Assembly (NCBI RefSeq): GCF_000959725.1
Contig: NZ_CP009323.1
Location: 2,790,001-2,854,000, forward strand
DNA from: Burkholderia gladioli
GTDB taxonomy: Bacteria; Pseudomonadota; Gammaproteobacteria; Burkholderiales; Burkholderiaceae
Length of the DNA stretch: 64,000 nucleotides
Direction: 5' to 3'
This document shows positions 1 through 9,326 of the stretch, piece by piece (position 1 is the first letter of the stretch; every line of letters begins with the position of its first letter). Below the pieces are notes generated by a model. It was given only the letters and a program-made list of their open reading frames with translations, was not told the origin of the DNA and ran no database searches. Made by a program: the position numbers and the translations under genes.

Positions 1-1
1 C

Positions 2-2791
2 TTCGTCTACGAGCCGGGGCGCACGCGCGTGATCGATGCCGACGGCGAGTCGATCTACGACCACGACGCCGACGGCCTGGTGGTCGCGCACCGCAATGCG
101 CTCGGCGCCACCGAGCGCTACGAGTGGGAACTCGGCCGCTTGAGCGCGCGCATCGACCCGCTCGGGCGGCGCACCGACTATCGCTACGACGCGCGAGGGC
201 AACTGGTCGGCGTGATCGAAGCGAGCGGCCGTGCGATGGCCTTCGAGCACGACGAGGAGCAGCGGCTGGTGGCGGTGGTGCTGCCTTCGGGCGGGCGCAT
301 TCGGCTCGAATACGATCACCTGCGCCGCCTGATCGCGCGCACCGAGCCCGACGGCACCCGCACGCAATATCGCTACGGTTCGCGCGGCGAGCTGCTGCGG
401 GTGGTTCGCGGCACGGCCGAGACGCGCTTCGACTACGACGCGCGCCTGCGGCCCAGCGAGGTGGTGCTGGCGAGCGGCGCGAGGTTTCGCCGCGAGGTCG
501 ACGTGTTCGGGCGCCTGCTTGCCGAAACCTCGCCCGATGGACAGCTCACGCGCTTCGACTACACGCCGGGCCCCGACAACCCGCGCGGCCTGCTGCGCGC
601 CGTGACGCGAGCCGACGGCTCGGTGCTGAGCGCGCGCTACAACAGCGAGGGCCTGGCGATCGAGCAGGTCGATCCGCTGGGCCGCGTGATCCGGCGCCGC
701 TACGGGCCGTTCGACCTGCTGACGGCCAGCATCGACGCGGCCGGCCAGGAAACGCGCTACGAATACGATCATCGCACCTGCCTGAGCCGCGTCACCAATC
801 CGCTGGGCGAAACCTGGACCTACGACTACGACGCAGCGGGCCGGCTACGCTCGGAAATCGACTGGGGAGGGCGTCTCACGCGGTACCGGCGCGACGCGGC
901 CGGCCGCCTGCTGGCGCGCGGCCTGCCGGACGGCACCGAATGGCGCTACAGCTACGACGCCCTGGACCGCATCACCGCCATCGACGCGGGCGATGTCCGC
1001 ATCGTCTATCGCTACGACGCCGGCGGGCGGCTCGCCTCGGCCGAGGTGCAGGGCGAGCACCCGCACCTGACGCGCTTCGCCTACGATGCGCATGGCCGCC
1101 TGATCGGCGAGGACCAGCATGGCGACTTGCTGCGCCATGTCTACGACGAGTCGGGACGCCGCTGCCTGCGCGCCACGCCGACTCGCGAGACGGTCTACGC
1201 CTATGACCCGCTCGGCGCGCTGACACGCGTCGGCGGCCTCGAGATCGAGCGCGACGGGCTCGGACGCGAGATCGGCCGGCACGCGGGGGCCTTCGTCGCA
1301 CGCGTGGAGTACGACGTGTGCGGGCGGATCCGCAAGCAGGTGGCCGGCCCCGAGGAATTGCTGGCGATGCTGCAGACCGATCCGGCCGGCGCGATCGAAC
1401 AACTGACTCGCCAGGTCTATCGCTACGATGCGGCAGGCGAGCTGGCTGGCATCGACACCGAGGCCGATACGATCGACTACCGGCGCGACGTGCGCGGCCA
1501 GGTCACGGCTGTCGACGCGGCGCGGCAGCCGGCCGAGCGCTATGGCTACGACGCGGCGATGAACCTGGGCGCGCACGGCGAGCAGGACACCGGCGAGGCG
1601 CATCGCCATGCGCCCGGCGGTCTGCCGGAGCGCGTCGGCTACGCGCGCTGGCGCTACGACGCGCGAGGTCGCGCGATCGAGAAGACCGTCGAGCGGCCGG
1701 GCTTCCGGCCCAGGACCTGGCGGTACGACTGGGATGGTCTGAATCGCCTGGTCAAGGTGAGCACGCCCGATCACGGCGTGTGGACCTATCGCTACGACGC
1801 CTTCAACCGGCGCGTCGACAAGCGCCGGGTGGGTGCGCGCGAGAGCACGCGTTATCTCTGGGACGGTCCGGCCCTGGCCGAGCGCTGGACCGAACTGCGC
1901 GACGGCACCACCGGCGAGGTGGTGACCTGGCACATCGACCCGGGCAGTTTCCGTCCGCTCGCGCAGGAAACCGACGACGGCCTGTATCCGGTGCTGACCG
2001 ACCAGGTCGGCATGCCGAAGGCGATCTTCGATGCGCGCGGCGAGCGTGTCTGGAAGGGCGCGCATTCCCTGTGGGGGCGGCTGCTGGCCAGGCCGGCGGC
2101 CAACGACGAGGCCGGCACGCTCGACACCACGCTGCGTTTTCCGGGGCAATGGGCCGACCAGGAATCGGGGCTCAGCTACAACCTGAACCGCTACTACGAT
2201 CCGGATTCGGGCCAGTACCTGAGTCCCGATCCGCTTGGCCTGGCGGGCGGCCTGCGCACCCAGGGCTACGTCGAGAATCCGACCGGGCGCATCGATCCGC
2301 TCGGGCTGTCCGGCTGCGAGGAGTTCGACGTCAACAAGGTCACGGCCAAGGACATCCCGACCTTCGCCAGCGGCAAGTTCAACGAATGGTTCGACGCGCG
2401 CACGCCCGAGGAGATCTCGACGATGTACGAGCAGCCGGCCCTGCGCGCCAAGATCGAATCGGGATTGCGCGGCGCGGGTGGCAATCACGAGATGCTGATG
2501 GTGGCCGAGGCGCCGCAGTGGAAGCAGTGGGACGTGAGTGCGAAGCAGGTGCAGGAGGACTTCGCGATCCCGATTTCGGACCTCAACGAGGGCGGCCTCG
2601 CGAACGGCTGGAAGCACTCGACCGGGCTACCGAACTCGAAGGCCCCGGGCTCCAAGATGGTCCATAATCAGCTCCAGTCGATCATCCAGAACTCGAGCAG
2701 CCTGTCGGATTTCAAGCAGAACATCCGGCCATGGGCCGACAAATGGATCACCGGCGGCTACGATGCGCTGCCGTCGGGTTTTCATCAATAG
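2..2791 (+). CDS. Rhs/YD-repeat polymorphic toxin, 5' truncated by window
   Basis: The frame is open from the first bases, so the true N-terminus lies outside the window; 929 residues are visible. Most of it is tandem YD repeats (many Y-x-YD and G-R-L steps), which in this family build the shell that encloses the C-terminal toxin. The shell ends with the usual two DPLGL motifs near residues 742-767 (YLSPDPLGL, then RIDPLGL). The last ~160 residues are the variable tip. It holds GNHEMLMVAEAP, an HNQLQSII segment and a W-rich end finishing ALPSGFH, a pattern I recall from other Rhs tips (HEWLM..AP..HNEIL..LPPGL) but whose Pfam name and activity I cannot state. Delivery is probably by a type VI or similar system, but no VgrG or PAAR gene is in view. 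The next gene is the likely immunity protein. Confidence 0.9.
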   Translation, partial: FVYEPGRTRVIDADGESIYDHDADGLVVAHRNALGATERYEWELGRLSARIDPLGRRTDYRYDARGQLVGVIEASGRAMAFEHDEEQRLVAVVLPSGGRIRLEYDHLRRLIARTEPDGTRTQYRYGSRGELLRVVRGTAETRFDYDARLRPSEVVLASGARFRREVDVFGRLLAETSPDGQLTRFDYTPGPDNPRGLLRAVTRADGSVLSARYNSEGLAIEQVDPLGRVIRRRYGPFDLLTASIDAAGQETRYEYDHRTCLSRVTNPLGETWTYDYDAAGRLRSEIDWGGRLTRYRRDAAGRLLARGLPDGTEWRYSYDALDRITAIDAGDVRIVYRYDAGGRLASAEVQGEHPHLTRFAYDAHGRLIGEDQHGDLLRHVYDESGRRCLRATPTRETVYAYDPLGALTRVGGLEIERDGLGREIGRHAGAFVARVEYDVCGRIRKQVAGPEELLAMLQTDPAGAIEQLTRQVYRYDAAGELAGIDTEADTIDYRRDVRGQVTAVDAARQPAERYGYDAAMNLGAHGEQDTGEAHRHAPGGLPERVGYARWRYDARGRAIEKTVERPGFRPRTWRYDWDGLNRLVKVSTPDHGVWTYRYDAFNRRVDKRRVGARESTRYLWDGPALAERWTELRDGTTGEVVTWHIDPGSFRPLAQETDDGLYPVLTDQVGMPKAIFDARGERVWKGAHSLWGRLLARPAANDEAGTLDTTLRFPGQWADQESGLSYNLNRYYDPDSGQYLSPDPLGLAGGLRTQGYVENPTGRIDPLGLSGCEEFDVNKVTAKDIPTFASGKFNEWFDARTPEEISTMYEQPALRAKIESGLRGAGGNHEMLMVAEAPQWKQWDVSAKQVQEDFAIPISDLNEGGLANGWKHSTGLPNSKAPGSKMVHNQLQSIIQNSSSLSDFKQNIRPWADKWITGGYDALPSGFHQ

Positions 2792-2804
2792 GAGAGCCTG
2801 AATC

Positions 2805-3200
2805 ATGGCATCGCGCGATTATTCCGAGGACGAGGATTTCTACACGCAGAACTTCGAGAAGAAGGGCGTGCTGTCGGTCTGGCTCGGCATGCGGGATCGC
2901 AGCGGCGATACCGACATCGATACCTTGCAGGACTTGTGCGGTGTCGGCTACTACCGCCTGAGCGATCAGGAAAACAATCATTTCGATTTCCAGATGAGCG
3001 ATATCGGCGACCTGCTCGCCGATTTGTCCTATGCCGATTCGTATCGCGACGCGGTGTTGGCGGCGGCCGCGGCGCGCGGTATCACGCAGGCCCGAAGCGT
3101 GTTGGTGCAATACGATTTCGCCTACGATCCCAAGGTCGTCACGCGCAAGATCGACGAGGATCCGCTGTTCCTCGGCGTGTTCGACTACTCGGACCAGTGA
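2805..3200 (+). CDS. probable immunity protein, Imm22-like (DUF4284)
   Basis: This encodes 131 acidic residues without signal peptide or membrane segment, starting 13 bp after the Rhs stop, with GGAGA at 2791-2795 as ribosome binding site. Position right behind an Rhs tip is the classical place for the cognate antitoxin, which would neutralise the toxin tip in the cytoplasm. The pattern VLSVWLGM near residues 22-29, the GVGYY segment near 46-50 and the acidic C-terminus resemble the Imm22/DUF4284 family as I remember it. The family assignment is moderate; the immunity role rests mainly on context. The next gene overlaps it by 4 bp, so the two are probably translationally coupled. Confidence 0.65.
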   Translation: MASRDYSEDEDFYTQNFEKKGVLSVWLGMRDRSGDTDIDTLQDLCGVGYYRLSDQENNHFDFQMSDIGDLLADLSYADSYRDAVLAAAAARGITQARSVLVQYDFAYDPKVVTRKIDEDPLFLGVFDYSDQ

Positions 3201-3718
3201 GCGAGGACGAGGCCGTCGAGGTATTGCAGCTGCTCGCGTCCGACACGCTCTTCGCGGGGCTGCCGGACGCAGCCGTGGCAGGCGCGATCGTGATCGCCGA
3301 GCTGGATCGGGCCTTCCTGCTTGCGTTCGAGCAGTCCCTGCCGGAGGGCTATCGCGTCTGGCTCGATGCCATCGAGCAATGCCGGGCCCGCCTGCGTCGG
3401 CACCCGCGGTTCGATGCCGCCCAAGCTTACGTCGAGCGATGGATGCTGGATTGCCAGCGCCGCCAGGCCGGCGAGCGCATCGAGCATCGCAAGCGAAGGC
3501 TCGCCGGCAGCAACACGCCGCGCGACGATTTCCGTTGGTCCGAGGCGCGCGAGGATGCGATGTTCGTGCTGGCGACCCTCGCGATCCATCGTTGGCTGGG
3601 GCTGCCGGCCGAGCGCTGGCTCGACGGGGTCTTGCAGGCTTATCGGCTGGGCGGCTGGCCTTGCGGGCTTCATGAGGACGGCCGGCTGGTGATCTTCGAC
3701 CCAGCCTCGCTCAGGTAG
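3197..3718 (+). CDS. hypothetical protein coupled to the immunity gene
   Basis: This 173-residue protein is not recognised. I chose the GTG at 3197 because it overlaps the TGA of the immunity gene (GTGA) and the reading before it is antisense-like in composition. The product is soluble, helical-looking and rich in Arg, Glu and Trp, with WSEAREDAMFVLATLAIHRW in the middle and a final LGGWPCGL segment. The overlap and position suggest an accessory of the Rhs toxin/immunity module, such as a second immunity protein, but nothing in the sequence proves it. Confidence 0.6.
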   Translation: MSEDEAVEVLQLLASDTLFAGLPDAAVAGAIVIAELDRAFLLAFEQSLPEGYRVWLDAIEQCRARLRRHPRFDAAQAYVERWMLDCQRRQAGERIEHRKRRLAGSNTPRDDFRWSEAREDAMFVLATLAIHRWLGLPAERWLDGVLQAYRLGGWPCGLHEDGRLVIFDPASLR

Positions 3719-3752
3719 GCGCGGCGATCGAACCGCCGGCTTCGGGCATCGG

Positions 3753-3782
3753 CCCGGCGCCGGCGGCCTGACCGGCGCCGGG
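3753..3782. terminator. GC-rich hairpin between convergent genes
   Basis: Two perfect 11-bp arms, CCCGGCGCCGG at 3753-3763 and its complement at 3772-3782, enclose 8 bp. It lies between the stop of the Rhs-linked gene and the catalase stop. There is no T-run on either side, so it is a hairpin barrier or factor-dependent end rather than a textbook intrinsic terminator. Confidence 0.45.
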
Positions 3783-3789
3783 CGCGTCC

Positions 3790-5250
3790 CTACTTGGCCG
3801 CCGCCAGCTTCGCCAGCGCCGCGGCCACCCCCGCGCCATAGGCCGGATCGGCCTTCGCGCAGTTCTCCACGTGGCGCTGCTTGACCTCCTCGCGCGCGTC
3901 GCCCATCGCCCGCGCCGTGTTGTCGAACAGCGCCTGCTTCTGCGCCTCGTTCATCATGCGGAACAGGTTGCCCGGCTGCTGGTAGTGATCCTCGTCGACG
4001 CGATGATCCCAATGCGCGGCCGCGCCGTCGATCGCCAGCGGCGGCTCGTTCAACTGGGGCTGGTCGGTCCACTCGCCCTTGCTGTTGGGCCAGTACGAGG
4101 GCGTGCCGCCGAGGTTGCCATCGGTGCGCATCGCGCCGTCGCGGTGATAGCTGTGGAACGGGCACTTCGGCGCGTTCACCGGGATGTGGTTGAAGTTCAC
4201 GCCGAGCCGGTAGCGCTGCGCGTCCGGGTAGGAGAACAGCCGCGCCTGCAGCATCTTGTCGGGCGAGTAGCCGATCCCCGGCACGATGTTCGAGGGCGAG
4301 AAGGCGGCCTGCTCGGTTTCGGCGAAGAAGTTCTCGGGGTTGCGGTTCAGCTCGAAGTAACCCACCTCGATCAGCGGGAACTCGCCCTTCGGCCAGACCT
4401 TGGTCAGGTCGAACGGGTTGAACGGGAAGGCCTTGGCCTGCGCGTCCGTCATCACCTGGATGAACAGCGTCCAGCGCGGGAACTCGCCGCGCTCGATGCT
4501 CTGGTACAGGTCGCGCTGGTGCGATTCGCGATCCTTGCCCACCAGTTGCTCGGCCTCGGCGTCGGTCAGGTTCTCGATGCCCTGCTGGCTGCGGAAGTGG
4601 AACTTCACCCAGCTGCGCTCGTTGGCCTCGTTGATGAAGCTGTAGGTGTGGCTGCCGAAGCCGTGCATGTGGCGGAAGCTGCGCGGCAGGCCGCGCTCGC
4701 TCATCACGATGGTGACCTGGTGCAGCGCCTCGGGCAGCAGCGACCAGAAATCCCAGTTGCTGTCGGCGCTGCGCATGCCGGTGCGCGGATCGCGCTTGAT
4801 CGCGTGGTTGAGGTCCGGGAACCGCAGCGGATCGCGGAAGAAGAACACCGGCGTGTTGTTGCCCACCACGTCCCAGTTGCCTTCCTCGGTGTAGAACTTC
4901 AGCGCGAAACCGCGGATGTCGCGCTCGGCATCGGCCGCGCCGCGCTCGCCCGCCACCGTCGAGAAGCGCGCGAACATCGGCGTTTGCTTGCCGATCTCCG
5001 AGAAGATCTTCGCCTTGCTGTAGCGCGTGATGTCGTGCGTGACCGTGAAGCTGCCGTGCGCGCCCGCGCCCTTGGCGTGCATGCGCCGCTCGGGGATCAC
5101 CTCGCGGTCGAAGTGCGCGAGCTTCTCGATCAGCCAGACGTCCTGCAGCAGGGCCGGGCCGCGCGGGCCGGCGGTCTGGATGTTGAGGTTGTCGCTGACC
5201 GGGGCGCCGGCCGCGTGGGTCAGGTAGGTCGGGGTCGTCTTGTCGGACAT
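3790..5250 (-). CDS. katA: monofunctional heme catalase
   Basis: This 486-residue small-subunit (clade 3-like) catalase disproportionates hydrogen peroxide to water and oxygen. The distal heme histidine is His58 in [12 protein letters not shown], and the essential Asn is Asn131 in [12 protein letters not shown]. The proximal Tyr lies in [15 protein letters not shown] near residue 340. There is no export signal, so a cytoplasmic location is expected. The length matches small-subunit enzymes (about 480-490) rather than the 700+ residue KatE type. It stands alone, convergent with the Rhs-linked genes and divergent from the downstream cfa gene across a long intergenic region. A weak OxyR-like half-site (ATAG-N11) lies about 305 bp upstream at 5555-5569 and is only suggestive. 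Confidence 0.95.
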   Translation of the reverse strand: MSDKTTPTYLTHAAGAPVSDNLNIQTAGPRGPALLQDVWLIEKLAHFDREVIPERRMHAKGAGAHGSFTVTHDITRYSKAKIFSEIGKQTPMFARFSTVAGERGAADAERDIRGFALKFYTEEGNWDVVGNNTPVFFFRDPLRFPDLNHAIKRDPRTGMRSADSNWDFWSLLPEALHQVTIVMSERGLPRSFRHMHGFGSHTYSFINEANERSWVKFHFRSQQGIENLTDAEAEQLVGKDRESHQRDLYQSIERGEFPRWTLFIQVMTDAQAKAFPFNPFDLTKVWPKGEFPLIEVGYFELNRNPENFFAETEQAAFSPSNIVPGIGYSPDKMLQARLFSYPDAQRYRLGVNFNHIPVNAPKCPFHSYHRDGAMRTDGNLGGTPSYWPNSKGEWTDQPQLNEPPLAIDGAAAHWDHRVDEDHYQQPGNLFRMMNEAQKQALFDNTARAMGDAREEVKQRHVENCAKADPAYGAGVAAALAKLAAAK

Positions 5251-5799
5251 GAAACTTCTCCTGAACTTGAGTGTGGGGAGCGCGCGCCGATCGGTTCGGC
5301 ACGACGCGCTGCCGGCGCGGCAGCGGGCTGCATCGCGCGAGGGCAGGTGTTCCGTGGCGGGGTCTCGCGCATCGCGCCTCGCGGCAGGCGATGCGCGCAG
5401 CGGATTCTGGGCGAAGCCGCCGCGGCTTGCAGAGATGGTCCCGGCAGGCGCGCGGCGCTTCGCGGCAGTTTCGGCGCGGATCGGCTATCGTATTTGCAGC
5501 GCGGCGCGAGACGCATCGAAGCCCACGGAAAACGCAATCAGTTTCCCTTGTTCGATAGTTAATCTCAATAAAAACCGCGCGACGATTGCTGCCATTTCAC
5601 GTGCAATCCGGACACGGGGCGCGGCGAGACAGGCGGGGGATGCCGGTAGCGGGCGAGGGCCTGCCCGCGGGTTCAGGCTATCGGGTCCATTCGAATATTG
5701 AATTTCACAGGCCGGCGGCGTTCCGGCGATAGTGCTGACCCAACAAGAGACCGCGCAATCCTGGCGGCGCACGACCCTCGAACTGGAGAACCAGCCGGC
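5251..5799. other. 549-bp intergenic region between katA and cfa
   Basis: This divergent promoter region holds no convincing gene; frames through it are short, arginine-rich and lack start signals. The stretch 5540-5580 is distinctly A/T-rich (around GATAGTTAATCTCAAT), and an OxyR-like half-site at 5555-5569 matches 8 of 10 conserved positions of ATAGnTnnnAnCTAT. A second AT-rich patch lies near 5690-5708. These are the likeliest regulatory spots for katA (leftward) and cfa (rightward). Confidence 0.4.
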
Positions 5800-6996
5800 A
5801 TGACACCCGAACCATCCATCCCCGGCCAATCCGAACACGGGACTTCCCGGCAGGCGGGCGCGGCGCCCGCGGTGCTGGTTTCGCTGCTGAGGGCAGCCGA
5901 CGTCGAGATCGGCGGCAAGCGCGCCTGGGACATCCAGGTTCACGACCGCGAGGTCTATCGGCGCATCTTCTCGAGCTGGTCGCTGGGCTTCGGCGAAGCC
6001 TACATGGACGGGCTGTGGGATTGCGAGCGGCTCGACGAGCTGTTCACCAGGCTGCTGCTCACCGATATCGACATGGCGGCGCTCGGCATGGCCAAGCTGC
6101 GGCTCGGCTACGAGCACCTGCGGCATCGCCTGTTCAACCTGCAGTCGAAAAGCCGCGCGTTCCAGGTGGGCGAGCAGCACTACGACGCCGGCAACGACGT
6201 GTTCGAGGCCATGCTCGATTCGCGCATGATCTATTCGTGCGGCTACTGGGAACACGCTACCGATCTCGAGCAGGCGCAGTTCGACAAGCTCGACATGCTG
6301 TGCCGCAAGCTGCAGTTGAAACCTGGCGAGACCCTGCTCGACATCGGCTGCGGCTGGGGCGGCCTGGCCAAGTTCGCCGCCGAGCGCTACGGCGTGAAGG
6401 TGACCGGCGTGACCGTCTCCAAGGAGCAACTGGCGCTGGCGCAGGAGCGCTGCCGCGGGCTGCCCGTCACGCTGCTGCTGCAGGACTATCGCGAGCTGCA
6501 GGGCAGCTTCGACAAGATCGTCTCGGTCGGCATGTTCGAGCACGTCGGCCCGAAGAACTACCGTACCTACTTCGATACCGCCAGGCGGCTGCTGGCGCCC
6601 GAGGGCATCTTCGTGCTGCATTCGATCGGCATCGCCAGCGAGTCGGCCGGCACCGATCCCTGGATCGACCGCTACGTGTTCCCCAACGGCAAGCTGCCGG
6701 CGCCGGGGCAGATCGTCGAGGCGGTGGACGGGCGCTTCCTGATCGAGGACTGGCACAACTTCGGCCCCGACTACGACCGCACGCTGATGGCCTGGTGGGC
6801 GCGTTTCGATGCGGCCTGGCCGAGCCTGAAGTCGAGCTACGACCTGCGCTTCTATCGCATGTTCAAGTACTACCTGCTCTGCTGCGCGGGCTTCTTCCGC
6901 TCGCGCCAGGGGCAGCTCTGGCAGATCGTGCTGACCCATCCGCAGCGCCGCGAGACCTATCGCTCGGTGCGGCTGAGCGCGAGCTCGGCGCGCTGA
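5800..6996 (+). CDS. cfa: cyclopropane-fatty-acyl-phospholipid synthase
   Basis: This enzyme of 398 residues transfers a methylene from S-adenosylmethionine to the double bond of membrane phospholipid acyl chains, a late-growth and acid-stress modification at the inner membrane face. The SAM-binding motif LLDIGCGWGGLA spans residues 179-190. The YSCGYW segment at 145-150 and the MFEHVG motif are typical of the family. I chose the ATG at 5800 because GGAG at 5785-5788 precedes it; an in-frame upstream start at 5698 would add 34 low-complexity residues. The length fits the family (about 380-420). It is a single gene with no obvious partner. Confidence 0.93.
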   Translation: MTPEPSIPGQSEHGTSRQAGAAPAVLVSLLRAADVEIGGKRAWDIQVHDREVYRRIFSSWSLGFGEAYMDGLWDCERLDELFTRLLLTDIDMAALGMAKLRLGYEHLRHRLFNLQSKSRAFQVGEQHYDAGNDVFEAMLDSRMIYSCGYWEHATDLEQAQFDKLDMLCRKLQLKPGETLLDIGCGWGGLAKFAAERYGVKVTGVTVSKEQLALAQERCRGLPVTLLLQDYRELQGSFDKIVSVGMFEHVGPKNYRTYFDTARRLLAPEGIFVLHSIGIASESAGTDPWIDRYVFPNGKLPAPGQIVEAVDGRFLIEDWHNFGPDYDRTLMAWWARFDAAWPSLKSSYDLRFYRMFKYYLLCCAGFFRSRQGQLWQIVLTHPQRRETYRSVRLSASSAR

Positions 6997-7177
6997 GGTA
7001 GCGGGCAGGACGGCGGCGCCTGCCCGCGCGTGCCGGGCGAGTGCCGGGCCGGTGCTTCGCGGGGCGAAGCGGCCCGCGCCGGCGCTTGTCGCGCGCGACG
7101 CGACGATGGACAATCGCCGGGCCGTCCCCGCGCGCGAGCCATCGCGTGCGGCCTTCGATCCGCTTGCGCCCCGAACC

Positions 7178-7924
7178 ATGCACGCCTCGTTCCGTTCCTG
7201 CCTGCGTCTGCTGCCGATCCTCGCCATGCTGCTGGCCGCGCGCGAGGCGCTGGCCGTCGATCACGACATCCTCTGGAAACGCATCAGCGGCCAGTGCCTG
7301 CCGAACTACCAGGCCCGCGAAAGCTACAGCCCCTGCGCCTTCGTCGATACCGCGCACGGCTACGTGCTCTACAAGGTCGACCGCGATCCCTATCAATACC
7401 TGCTGCTGCCGAGCGAGCGCATCACCGGCATCGAGGATCCCCGCCTGGCCGCGCCCGGCACGCCCAACTACTTCTGGTATGCCTGGCAGGCGCGCGCGCT
7501 GCTGGCCGAGAAGCTCGGCAAGCCGCTGCGCGAGACCGACATCGCGCTGACCGTGAATGCCGAGAACGCGCGCACGCAGAACCAGCTGCATATCCATATC
7601 TCCTGTCTCGAGCCGAAGGTGCGCGCGATGCTCGACACGCTCGAACCCGACAAGCTGGGCGATGACTGGTTCGCGCTGCCGGGGCGCATCGGCTGGCACA
7701 GCTACATGGCCAGGAAGATCGACGCGGCCGATCTGGCGCATACCGATCCCTTCGCCCTGGTGCGCGAGAAGCTGGCCGCCGAGCACGAGCCGCTGGCCTA
7801 TACCGGCGTGGCGCTGGTCAAGCTCGACGCGCGACGCTTCCTGGTGCTGGCGGCCACGGGCAATGCGCTGCTCGGCGTGCCGGCCGAGGAGATGCAGGAT
7901 CATCGCTGCAGGATCGCCGGTTGA
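7178..7924 (+). CDS. cdh: CDP-diacylglycerol diphosphatase
   Basis: This 248-residue protein cleaves CDP-diacylglycerol to CMP and phosphatidate in phospholipid turnover. The HIT-like catalytic motif is visible as QLHIHISCL near residues 140-148. The start at 7178 gives a hydrophobic N-terminal signal or anchor (LLPILAMLLAAREALA) followed by mature VDHDILW, as in the Escherichia coli enzyme; an upstream start at 7052 would bury it. The TGA stop at 7922-7924 falls inside the first copy of an 11-bp tandem repeat, so changes in repeat number would not alter the protein. Confidence 0.88.
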   Translation: MHASFRSCLRLLPILAMLLAAREALAVDHDILWKRISGQCLPNYQARESYSPCAFVDTAHGYVLYKVDRDPYQYLLLPSERITGIEDPRLAAPGTPNYFWYAWQARALLAEKLGKPLRETDIALTVNAENARTQNQLHIHISCLEPKVRAMLDTLEPDKLGDDWFALPGRIGWHSYMARKIDAADLAHTDPFALVREKLAAEHEPLAYTGVALVKLDARRFLVLAATGNALLGVPAEEMQDHRCRIAG

Positions 7925-7973
7925 GCGCTGGTTGAGCGCTGGTTGAGCGCTGGTTGAGCGCTGGTTGAGCGCT
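7921..7973. repeat. 11-bp tandem repeat, about five copies
   Basis: The unit TTGAGCGCTGG is repeated almost perfectly from the cdh stop codon to about 7973, where the last copy degenerates. The GAGCGCT core is partly self-complementary, so single copies can form small dyads. It lies in the 3' untranslated region of cdh and about 50 bp upstream of the ECF41-like promoter at 8027. Confidence 0.85.
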
Positions 7974-8026
7974 GACTCAGCGAGATTCGGGCGCAAATCG
8001 GGCAGCGCGAAAAATTCGACGACGGC

Positions 8027-8053
8027 CGTCACAAACGGGTCGCCTCGAACGTC
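8027..8053 (+). promoter_or_regulatory. ECF41-type promoter upstream of the sigma gene
   Basis: CGTCACA at 8027-8033 and CGTC at 8050-8053 are separated by exactly 16 bp. The published ECF41 consensus is TGTCACA for -35 and CGTC for -10, so only the first base differs. It lies about 100 bp before the sigma-factor start at 8155 and would make the gene autoregulated. A second, exact match with the same spacing is at 9856-9882. Confidence 0.6.
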
Positions 8054-8154
8054 TGGCGAAGGTCACGGCCGTGCGGGCCGTGTCCGCCGCGCTTCCGCCC
8101 GGGCCGGGAGGCGGCGATGTCTCGATCCCGCCCTCTCTACACGGGCCGACCATC

Positions 8155-9138
8155 ATGATTCGAACCCCAGCCGCCGCGAACGATCCCGCCTCCGGCGACA
8201 GCAGCGACGGCGACGAAGCCGGCGACGCCGGCAATGCGATACGCCGCTTCGACCGCCTGCGTCCGCGCCTGCACGGCATCGCCTATCGCATGCTGGCCTC
8301 GGTGGCCGAGGCCGAGGACGTGGTGCAGGACGTCTGGCTGCGCTGGCACGGCGCGAATCGCGAGGAGATCGACAATGCCGAGGCCTGGCTGGTGTCGGTC
8401 ACCACCCGCATCGCGATCGACCGGCTGCGCGCGGCCAAGGTCCAGCGCGAGCACTACAGCGGCTTCTGGCTGCCCGAGCCCGCGCTGTCCGAGGCACCGG
8501 CCACGCCCGACCAGCTCGCCGAGCGTGCCGACGATCTCTCGGTGGCCTTCCTGATGCTGCTAGAACGCCTGACGCCGGAGGCGCGCGCGGCCTTCCTGCT
8601 GCGCGAGGTGTTCGACGCCGGCTACGACGAGGTGGCCAGCGCGATCGGCAAGAGCGAGGCGGCCTGCCGCCAGTTGGTGAGCCGCGCCCGCACGCAGTTG
8701 CGCGAGGCGCGGCCGCGCTTTGCCGTCTCGCCGGCGCGGCATCGTCAGTTGCTGACGGGTTTCGCGCGCGCGCTCGAGAGCGGCGACTTCGCGGCGCTGC
8801 AGGCGCTGCTGGCCGAGGATGCGGTGCTGATCGGCGACGGCGGCGGCCGGGTGCCGAGCTTTCCCTGGCCGATGGTCGGCGCTCGGCGCATCGCGCAGCT
8901 TTTCTACGCGGGCGCGCGGCGCTTCCCGGGCGCGGTGCGCGCCGAGCTCGCCGTGCTCAACGGCCAGTGGGCGCTGCTGCGCTTCATCGACGGCCGGCTC
9001 GAATCGGCGCAAACCTACGAGACCGACGGCGAACGCATCCGGCGCATCCTGGTGCAGCGCAATCCCGACAAGCTGGCGCGGATCGCGGCCGCGCGTGGCG
9101 AGGCCGGCGGCGGTGACGGCTGGGCGCCGGCTCCCTGA
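8155..9138 (+). CDS. ECF41-family (SigJ-like) RNA polymerase sigma factor
   Basis: This 327-residue extracytoplasmic-function sigma factor has sigma2 (about residues 28-95, with AYRMLASVAEAEDVVQDVWLRW), sigma4 (about 140-190, helix-turn-helix in YDEVASAIGKSEAACRQLVSRA) and a C-terminal SnoaL-like extension. ECF41 hallmarks are visible in the extension: DGGGRVPS and, near the end, NPDKL. In this family the extension replaces a separate anti-sigma factor and tunes activity. I took the ATG at 8155; an earlier in-frame start at 8071 would add a low-complexity stretch. The following AhpD/CMD gene is the usual partner of ECF41 factors. Confidence 0.9.
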   Translation: MIRTPAAANDPASGDSSDGDEAGDAGNAIRRFDRLRPRLHGIAYRMLASVAEAEDVVQDVWLRWHGANREEIDNAEAWLVSVTTRIAIDRLRAAKVQREHYSGFWLPEPALSEAPATPDQLAERADDLSVAFLMLLERLTPEARAAFLLREVFDAGYDEVASAIGKSEAACRQLVSRARTQLREARPRFAVSPARHRQLLTGFARALESGDFAALQALLAEDAVLIGDGGGRVPSFPWPMVGARRIAQLFYAGARRFPGAVRAELAVLNGQWALLRFIDGRLESAQTYETDGERIRRILVQRNPDKLARIAAARGEAGGGDGWAPAP

Positions 9139-9326
9139 CGCGCGCAGAGTGATGCGTGGCGATCGATGCACGGCGATTGGTGCGCGCGCGGCAACGGCGT
9201 GAGCCCGCCGCGCGGCTTCCGCGCCGGGCCGCTCGCTCCTAGCATGGGTTCAGTCCGGCGCGCGGCCGGATCCGGTGATCGGGCCGGGGCCGCGCGGCCG
9301 CCATCCACCCTTCATGGAGTGCCCTC

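Noticed and set aside
845..2617. Long antisense frame opposite the Rhs gene
   Set aside because: It is a typical shadow in GC-rich DNA; the plus-strand YD-repeat protein is unmistakable.
5555..5569. OxyR site for katA
   Set aside because: It matches only 8 of 10 conserved bases in one half-site, has no properly spaced second half, and is 305 bp from the start; kept only as a remark on the intergenic region.
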